NCBI GenBank assembly: GCA_009787135.1
Contig: WRGP01000253.1
Coordinates: 1 to 35,524, forward strand
Origin: Bacillota bacterium
GTDB taxonomy: Bacteria; Bacillota; Clostridia; Christensenellales; Aristaeellaceae
Direction of reading: 5' to 3'
DNA: 35,524 bases
The notes beneath the pieces were generated by a model. That model worked only from the letters and a program-made list of their open reading frames with translations, did not search any database and was not told the DNA's origin. The first letter of the stretch is position 1; each line of letters starts with the position of its first letter. Shown in pieces: positions 29,775 to 35,524 of the stretch. A program made the position numbers and the translations under genes.

Positions 29775-29806
29775 CCCCCTGTGCGCAGGGGGTTTTTTAT
29801 TTTTTT
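29775..29806 (+). terminator. Rho-independent terminator
   Basis: CCCCCTG TGCG CAGGGGG followed by TTTTTTATTTTTTT. Confidence 0.85.
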
Positions 29807-29852
29807 GTGGTACACTCGTCAAACTCATAAAAAAAGCAAAGGGTGATTCGAT

Positions 29853-30911
29853 TTGATTACATCTGCTTCCATGGGAAACCTTCCGTGCGGCACGGAGGTA
29901 AGGGCGTTTACCCTTCAAAACGCGTCCGGCGCTTCTATGAAGGTTTCCTCGCTGGGCGGTTGCCTGCTGTCCATCGTTGTGCCCGATCAAAAAGGCCGTC
30001 TCTCCGACGTTACGCTGGGATATCCCGCGCTGGAAACCTTGGCGCAGGCAGGCGGGTACATGGGTTTTCTCATCGGCCGCTTTGGCAACCGCATCGGAGG
30101 CGCGCAATTTGAACTAAACGGCAAAACGTATGCCCTGGCGAAAAATGACGGAGAAAACCATCTTCACGGCGGGCTTAAAGGGTTTGATAAGCGCGTATGG
30201 GGCGCGGAAATCAAGGGAGATACCCTTGCGCTTACCCTGCGCAGCCCGGACGGGGAAGAAGGATACCCCGGCACGCTGGATGTTACCGTTACCTATTCCT
30301 TTTCTGACGAAAACACGCTGGGCATTCGCTACGAAGCGGTTTGCGATCAGGACACCGTTCTTAACCTGACAAACCATGTGTATTTTAACCTGTCCGGTCC
30401 AGACTGCCAGACGCTGGACAGCCATGAGATCCTGATCAACGCGGATGCTTTTACCGAGGTATCCAGCCCCGCGTGCATTCCCACGGGCAGGCTTGCCCCC
30501 GTGGAAGGGACGCCGCTGGACCTGCGCGCGTTCCGCAACATTGGGGAAGGGCTTGCCCTTGAAGAGCGGGATACGCAGATGCGGTATGGCGGAGGATATG
30601 ATCATAATTTTGTCCTGCGCGGCTGGGATCAGACGCTTCGCCAAGCGGCAATCGTGCGCGACAAAGCCACGGGCCGCCGCCTGGAGACATGGACGGATCA
30701 GCCCGGCGTTCAGTTCTATTCGGGCAATTTCATCAAAGACGACAGGCCGGGCAAGTGCGGGCCGCCATACCGCAGGCGCCAGGGCTTTTGCCTGGAAACG
30801 CAGCACTACCCCGATAGCGTTCATCATCAAAACTTTCCCACTTGCGTGCTGAGAAAAGGAGAAAAGTATGAGACGGTGACGGAGTATCGGTTTTCGGCGG
30901 AAGCGTTCTAA
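29853..30911 (+). CDS. galM: Aldose 1-epimerase (galactose mutarotase)
   Basis: GGYMGFLIGRFGNRIGGAQFELNGKTYALAKNDGENHLHGGLKGFDKRVW; LNLTNHVYFNLSG; GYDHNFVL; CLETQHYPDSVHHQNFP. TTG start as listed; ATG at 29871 is an alternative. Confidence 0.94.
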   Translation: MITSASMGNLPCGTEVRAFTLQNASGASMKVSSLGGCLLSIVVPDQKGRLSDVTLGYPALETLAQAGGYMGFLIGRFGNRIGGAQFELNGKTYALAKNDGENHLHGGLKGFDKRVWGAEIKGDTLALTLRSPDGEEGYPGTLDVTVTYSFSDENTLGIRYEAVCDQDTVLNLTNHVYFNLSGPDCQTLDSHEILINADAFTEVSSPACIPTGRLAPVEGTPLDLRAFRNIGEGLALEERDTQMRYGGGYDHNFVLRGWDQTLRQAAIVRDKATGRRLETWTDQPGVQFYSGNFIKDDRPGKCGPPYRRRQGFCLETQHYPDSVHHQNFPTCVLRKGEKYETVTEYRFSAEAF

Positions 30912-31714
30912 CGTGTGCGTGATAATACCACCACTGGAAGGTGAAACCGGTTATTCAGCCGAAATTGCAAACTGTGGTTCCCTAACCCGCGGCTGACGAC
31001 CATTTGGGAACCCGCGACAGCATACAGCCCGCTGGTATAGCGCGGGAACAGCCCCTGCCCGGGGGCAAAAACACCGCCTAGCAGCGGCAGGCGGAACTGC
31101 CCGCCGTGCGCGTGCCCCGCGACAATCAGCGCGGGGAACAGTTCCGCGTACTGCCCCGCGATCTGCGGCTGATGCATCAGCAGAAAGGTGGGAATACGGT
31201 CGTCTTTCCCCGCGCGGCCCGGCTGAAGGGCCTCGCGCATGCTGACACGCTGCGGGTTTTGCGCCTGTCTTTCGCGCTGTACGCCCTTTCGGAAGGCGTA
31301 GGGATCGGTGAGCCCCGTGACGCGCACGGGGCTCTGGCGAATCGATAGCATGCGCGTTTCATTTTCCAGCAGGATGACGCCCGTCTCCGCGTACATCGCG
31401 CGCAGGGCCGGGGTGCGGCGCGCGCCGCAGTCGTTGTTGCCAAGGACCGCGGCGCAAGGCGCAATGCGCGAAAGGTGGGCGAAAAACGGCGCGAGCGCCG
31501 GGACGCTTTGCGTGCCGCTGTCGATCGTATCGCCCGCGATAAGGACGCAATCCGGCTTCACGCGCCTCACCGCGTCCAGCATATGGTAATGGATTCGCTT
31601 GACGCGAGGCATGTGCAAGTCCGCCAGCACGGCAAAACGCGCGCCGACGAGCCGCTCGGACAGCATGGGGAGCGCCACATGAATCTCTTCCACATCCAAC
31701 ATTGAAACGTTCAT
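30908..31714 (-). CDS. Metallophosphoesterase (YkuE-like)
   Basis: FAVLADLHMPRV, LIAGDTID, VLGNNDCG, LLMHQPQI, IVAGHAHGGQFRLP. Confidence 0.9.
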   Translation of the reverse strand: MNVSMLDVEEIHVALPMLSERLVGARFAVLADLHMPRVKRIHYHMLDAVRRVKPDCVLIAGDTIDSGTQSVPALAPFFAHLSRIAPCAAVLGNNDCGARRTPALRAMYAETGVILLENETRMLSIRQSPVRVTGLTDPYAFRKGVQRERQAQNPQRVSMREALQPGRAGKDDRIPTFLLMHQPQIAGQYAELFPALIVAGHAHGGQFRLPLLGGVFAPGQGLFPRYTSGLYAVAGSQMVVSRGLGNHSLQFRLNNRFHLPVVVLSRTR

Positions 31715-31808
31715 TTCTTTATTTTTTCACGCCTCTCTCGTAACCCTTGGGGATCATCAGGGGGAGGACGTTCCTAGCCCCCATTCTCCCGTGAAAATCC
31801 TTGAATTT

Positions 31809-32375
31809 TTACGGAGTGTCACCGCGCAAAATGGCATGGAGCGCTACGTCCACATAAGCGCCCTTGTTGTACAGCCGGCCGCGAAGCACGCCTTCCTTGC
31901 GCATGCCCGCTTTTTCCATCACGCGGCCGGAGGCGGGGTTGCTCGTTTCATACTGCGCCTCAATGCGGTTGAGACGCATCTCCTCAAAGCCAAAGCGGAT
32001 CACCTCGCGCAGGGCTTCGGTCATCAGCCCCTGGTTCCAATACGCGCGCGAGAGCGAATACCCTATCTCGGCGGAGTTATTTTCCCTGTTCCACCACATG
32101 AACCCAATCGTGCCAATCAGACGGCCCGTGGCGGTCAGCTCAATGCCCCAGCTGGAAGGGTCGCTCTGGCGGTATTGCCTGAGAATGTAGCGAATGTATG
32201 CCCGGGAATCATGTATGGTCCGGTGCGTATCCCATAATACATGGCGGCTCACCTCAGGGTCACGGCTGTAGGCGAAGATATCCTGCGCGTCCGCCATGGT
32301 TATCCTGCGAAGCAGCAGGCGCTTTGTCGAAAGGGTCGGCAGGCGTGTAAAAAGTCCCTCGTAAAACAGGTTCAA
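31809..32375 (-). CDS. GNAT family acetyltransferase (RimJ/RimL-like)
   Basis: LPTLSTKRLLLRRITMADAQDIFAYSRDPEVSRHVLW...AEIGYSLSRAYWNQGLMTEALREVIRFGFEEMRLNRIEAQYETSNPASGRVMEKAGMRKEGVLR; probable TTG start near 32375. Confidence 0.9.
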   Translation of the reverse strand: MNLFYEGLFTRLPTLSTKRLLLRRITMADAQDIFAYSRDPEVSRHVLWDTHRTIHDSRAYIRYILRQYRQSDPSSWGIELTATGRLIGTIGFMWWNRENNSAEIGYSLSRAYWNQGLMTEALREVIRFGFEEMRLNRIEAQYETSNPASGRVMEKAGMRKEGVLRGRLYNKGAYVDVALHAILRGDTP

Positions 32376-32406
32376 AGCGTTGCCACACGTCCTTTCTGAC
32401 GCTATC

Positions 32407-32556
32407 TCACGTCTGCGACTGCCGCCCGTCCGGCAGCACATATTCCGTCAGCCTTGGCTTGCTGTTATGTTCCGACACGCCCGCGACGAGCGCCCACACG
32501 CCCAAGCCGATAAGCAGTGTCAGGAGGAGGAGGAACGAGATATAGGCCTTTTTCAT
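32407..32556 (-). CDS. Small single-TM membrane protein
   Basis: MKKAYISFLLLLTLLIGLGVWALVAGVSEHNSKPRLTEYVLPDGRQSQT; GGGGAGA RBS upstream. Confidence 0.55.
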   Translation of the reverse strand: MKKAYISFLLLLTLLIGLGVWALVAGVSEHNSKPRLTEYVLPDGRQSQT

Positions 32557-32620
32557 AGACGGTCTCCCCTCAAGCATAGTAGTAGACGCGTTAGACGCAT
32601 TGATGGGATGCCCAACCATA

Positions 32621-34657
32621 CTACTTCAAATTCAACCCTTCTATCGCGTTTTCCTGCAAGATTCTGCGCTTTTCGTCAGGAAGCAGCGCGCCCCAGCCCG
32701 GGTATTCGGGCGCGGCGCTTTCAAAGGCAAGGCCAAAGGCGATGGTATCGCCCGTGTTGCGCACCGCGCCGTCTTCAAAGCGTATGGCCGCTAAGGCAAG
32801 GCGGACGAGAGGTTCCAGCGGCGCTTGATCTGACACGCATATTGCGTAGTCGCAAACATCCAGCGTTTGCGCGAAGCGCTCGGCGGTCACCCGCAGCAGC
32901 AGCGCGCAGGGATGGGTGGGCACCGCGGCCCTGATCGTGCCCAGCATCGCGTTTTCCGGCACGCTGTCATACCGAACCTGCGTCATGACACGTCCGTCCG
33001 GCTCGTATAGGCACGCGCGTACGGTGATAGGGCCCGGCGCCGCTTCCTCGCACAGCAGGAACAGCTCCGCCTCAAACAGCGCGCCATAGGAAAAGCTCAT
33101 GCTGGTCAGGCGCGCGCATGCGTGCAGGGGCCGCAGCGCGCTTTCAAGTGCCCGACAGGCGGGCCGTGGCGCGTCTCCGTCCAGCAGCGCGCCGCTATAG
33201 AGCGATACCGGCCACGTAAGCGCCTTCCCCACAAAGATGCCCGCCGCCTTTGCCACGCGTGCCCGCTCCGCCGCCTGCCGAAGGGTTTCGGCCTGAAGAA
33301 ACCGCAGAAACCGCACGGCAAACCGCGGGTCTGCACACTCCGCGCCGGTCCATTCGCGCAGGGTGTTACGATCAGGCGCCCCCTCGGCGTTGTGCTTCCA
33401 TAGGGGCGTATCCGGAGGCCAGTAACGCAATACGCCGGAGATGCCTTCCGGATCCCGCGAAAGCGCCGCGCACGCTACGGCGCATAAATTTCCATCCGTC
33501 ACGGGCGCCCCGGCGAAAAGGCTTTCCGGCCCCCATACGGCGGGCGCGTGCCCGATAAGCGGATGCGCGCCGTCTTGCGCTTCCGCCAACGCCTGTAATA
33601 CCCCGGCGCTCGCTTCATTTTCCAGTCCGTAGCCAACCAGCGACGGCCGGTGGCGCACGTGCCGAAGAACCGAAAGCGCCTCCCCGGCATCTGCCGGCAG
33701 CATAGGCAACAGCCAAAACCCTTCGCGGTCCAGCGTTTCGTAAAACGCGTCCGTTTGAAGGCCATACACCCGGAGGCAGTTGACCCGCGCCGTGCGAAGC
33801 CGCGCGAGCGCGGGGATGAGGGCGTCCTCTGGCAGTGGCGGCGCCTGGGGGGCGGACCAATCCGCGCCGACGAGGAATGGCCGCCGGCCAGTCCGCTCGT
33901 CCGCAAATCCGGTACGCAGCACGCGGTTGTCGCAAACCGTGCCGGCGCGCGTCACCGTCAGCCGGAGCAGTACAGGCTTGTTCGGCACGCCAACGCTCCA
34001 CCGGCAGGGTACCGGTAAGATCATCTCGTGCCTGAGCGTGGTGCGCGCGGCATGAAGCTGCTCCGTCGCTTCCTGTATGCCGAGCGTCTCCTCGCCCCAT
34101 AGGGCGGCGTAGCGAAATGTATACCGCCCCGGCACGTACGGCAGCACCGTGGGTTTCAGCGCGATCGTGCCATACCCGTCGCAGCCGAGGGGTTGCGCGT
34201 GCAAGTCGCATATTTTCAGCTGGCTTACGCCGCGCAGACAAAGTTCCCCGTCAATCCCCGCGCGCGCCTGGGGTGGCTGACCACAGGGCGGCTCGGGGTC
34301 GAACGCCAGCGCGAGCTCGCAGGCATCCCGCCCAGCCGCCTGCGCGGTGATCTCCGTCTCCCAGTCTCCGGCCGCAAATCGCGCCGTCGGCAGCCCGTCC
34401 ACGCGCAGCCATCCGCGGCCGCGCACGCCCGAGGCGTGGAGAAAAACGCGCTCGGCCTTCAGATGAGCAAGGGAAACATGCCCCACAAGCGACCAGGACC
34501 GCAGGGAGATCCATTCGTTCGCGCGGCTGTTTACCCCTATGCCCGGGTTCACCGCCAGGCCGGAGGCTAAGAGGATGTCCAAAAGACGGCCGGGGAGCGC
34601 CGCGGGAAAAGTATACCCGGCGCCTTGCCATGTCAGGTCGGTCAGCGTAAAAGGCAT
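32621..34657 (-). CDS. Glycoside hydrolase family 2 / beta-mannosidase-like protein, divergent
   Basis: NCLRVYGLQTDAFYETLDREGFWLLP; RHRPSLVGYGLENEAS; FLQAETLRQAAERARVAKAAGIFVGKALTWPVSLYSGALLDGDAPRPACRALESALRPL follows the GH2 beta-mannosidase layout. Confidence 0.65.
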   Translation of the reverse strand: MPFTLTDLTWQGAGYTFPAALPGRLLDILLASGLAVNPGIGVNSRANEWISLRSWSLVGHVSLAHLKAERVFLHASGVRGRGWLRVDGLPTARFAAGDWETEITAQAAGRDACELALAFDPEPPCGQPPQARAGIDGELCLRGVSQLKICDLHAQPLGCDGYGTIALKPTVLPYVPGRYTFRYAALWGEETLGIQEATEQLHAARTTLRHEMILPVPCRWSVGVPNKPVLLRLTVTRAGTVCDNRVLRTGFADERTGRRPFLVGADWSAPQAPPLPEDALIPALARLRTARVNCLRVYGLQTDAFYETLDREGFWLLPMLPADAGEALSVLRHVRHRPSLVGYGLENEASAGVLQALAEAQDGAHPLIGHAPAVWGPESLFAGAPVTDGNLCAVACAALSRDPEGISGVLRYWPPDTPLWKHNAEGAPDRNTLREWTGAECADPRFAVRFLRFLQAETLRQAAERARVAKAAGIFVGKALTWPVSLYSGALLDGDAPRPACRALESALRPLHACARLTSMSFSYGALFEAELFLLCEEAAPGPITVRACLYEPDGRVMTQVRYDSVPENAMLGTIRAAVPTHPCALLLRVTAERFAQTLDVCDYAICVSDQAPLEPLVRLALAAIRFEDGAVRNTGDTIAFGLAFESAAPEYPGWGALLPDEKRRILQENAIEGLNLK

Positions 34658-34719
34658 AGTACCTCCGCGGCGGATCTTGTTCCGCGTGACTGGCTATAAT
34701 TCCGTTTTTTTCGACAAAA

Positions 34720-34745
34720 AAAGGAGGGACATACGTCCCTCCTTT
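34720..34745 (-). terminator. Rho-independent terminator of the Pro/Ala-rich membrane protein gene
   Basis: On the minus strand AAAGGAGGGAC GTAT GTCCCTCCTTT followed by a T-run, just after the stop codon at 34748. Confidence 0.8.
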
Positions 34746-34747
34746 GG

Positions 34748-35524
34748 TTACGCCTCATCCTTTGGGCCGGTGTTCTGCGCGCCGCTGTTCTCTGGCGGCC
34801 TGCGCCGCCTTCTTGGCGTGGGCGTCGTGGGGTCTTCGTGGTCCGGTTCAACGGGCGGAGGCGCCACGGGCATGATGGGGCGCTGTGCTGCCGCGGGTGC
34901 TTGCGGAGGCCGCGCATAGGGGTTTTGCGGCGCGGGGACAACAGGCTTTGCCGTCTCTCCCGCCGGCGCGGCGGGCGTTTCGGGCGGCTTTGCGGCTGTG
35001 CCGTTCACGGGCTTTCCATCCACCTGCGCGCGCGGCAGGGGAGAGGTAACGTCCTGTATCTGTACGCCCGGCTGCCGCGGGGCAGCCTGCCCCTGCGGAC
35101 GCATGTAGGGATTGGCGGCGGGCTTGGCCTGCGTTTCCTGTTTGGCTTGCGCGCCTGCTACCCCCGGCTTGGCCTGTGCCGCCGGCGCTCCCGGCTTTGC
35201 CGGCGCGCCGGGCGGTGTGGTCGGCGGAACGGGCCTGCGCACGGCGGGCTTCGCCCCGTTTTCACCTTGCTGTGCCTGCGCCCTGCGTTTTTCGTCTGCC
35301 AGGCGCTTTGCCTGCACCTGGGATTGCTTGCGCCGCGCCTTATTATAGACGGAGTACCCGTACAACCCGCCCGCGACAATCACCAGCAGCACCACCAGCG
35401 CCAACAGCAGGCCGGGCGGGGAGAAGCCGCTGTTTTCCGTGGGGAAGGCCGGGGCAGGCGGAAGAAGCGTCGCGTCCGGGTCCGATGTCGGCAGCAGGTC
35501 GCCGAACAACTCGCCAGGGGGGGG
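34748..35524 (-). CDS. Pro/Ala-rich membrane-anchored hypothetical protein (5' partial at window edge)
   Basis: TM GLLLALVVLLVIVAGGLYGYSVY; Pro/Ala/Gln-rich C-terminus. The frame stays open to the window end (PPPGE upstream of a TTG). Confidence 0.6.
   Translation of the reverse strand, partial: PPPGELFGDLLPTSDPDATLLPPAPAFPTENSGFSPPGLLLALVVLLVIVAGGLYGYSVYNKARRKQSQVQAKRLADEKRRAQAQQGENGAKPAVRRPVPPTTPPGAPAKPGAPAAQAKPGVAGAQAKQETQAKPAANPYMRPQGQAAPRQPGVQIQDVTSPLPRAQVDGKPVNGTAAKPPETPAAPAGETAKPVVPAPQNPYARPPQAPAAAQRPIMPVAPPPVEPDHEDPTTPTPRRRRRPPENSGAQNTGPKDEA

Noticed and set aside
29144-29815. 223-aa minus-strand ORF across the DUF1858 gene and the oriC region
   Set aside because: Phe/Ser-rich translation of A/T tracts and DnaA boxes antisense to the DUF1858 gene.
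29536-29856. 106-aa plus-strand ORF in the oriC region
   Set aside because: Runs through AT tracts and a terminator; composition is not protein-like.
31759-31783. GGGGGAGGA-CG-TTCCTAGCCCCC hairpin as a terminator between the metallophosphoesterase and GNAT genes
   Set aside because: An inverted repeat is present, but there is no U-tract on either strand; insufficient to call a terminator.

Overview
A 35.5 kb segment of a high-GC, endospore-forming Firmicute (Clostridia-like) chromosome. It carries mostly housekeeping genes. Left to right: a decaying YtrABC-like ABC operon at the left edge; class II fructose-bisphosphate aldolase; a secreted repeat (beta-propeller-like) protein; a GNAT remnant; rex; a VanW / DUF5680-like / phosphodiester glycosidase run; a DEDDh exonuclease; a J-domain/TPR protein. 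Next comes a minus-strand proteostasis cluster (tig-clpP-clpX-lonB-lon-ysxC), two tandem alpha/beta SASP genes, an XRE regulator, a sigI-rsgI pair with a small divergent secreted ORF, an HPr-like gene lacking a recognisable His15 motif, an FMN-binding lipoprotein, and a mannitol-dehydrogenase-family oxidoreductase. The right part has recF and dnaN, a DUF1858 gene, a DnaA-box cluster that looks like oriC, aldose 1-epimerase, a metallophosphoesterase, a GNAT acetyltransferase, a divergent GH2/beta-mannosidase-like protein, and a Pro/Ala-rich membrane protein cut by the right edge. The most notable signal is the oriC-like cluster next to dnaN-recF with no dnaA in the window. Secondary points are a hairpin-rich element between clpX and lonB, the sigI locus with its apparently frameshifted small secreted ORF, the His-less HPr-like protein, and the divergent GH2-like protein. 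No CRISPR array, tRNA, rRNA, transposase, phage module or known defence system was recognised. All calls come from reading translations and motifs by eye; no database search was run.
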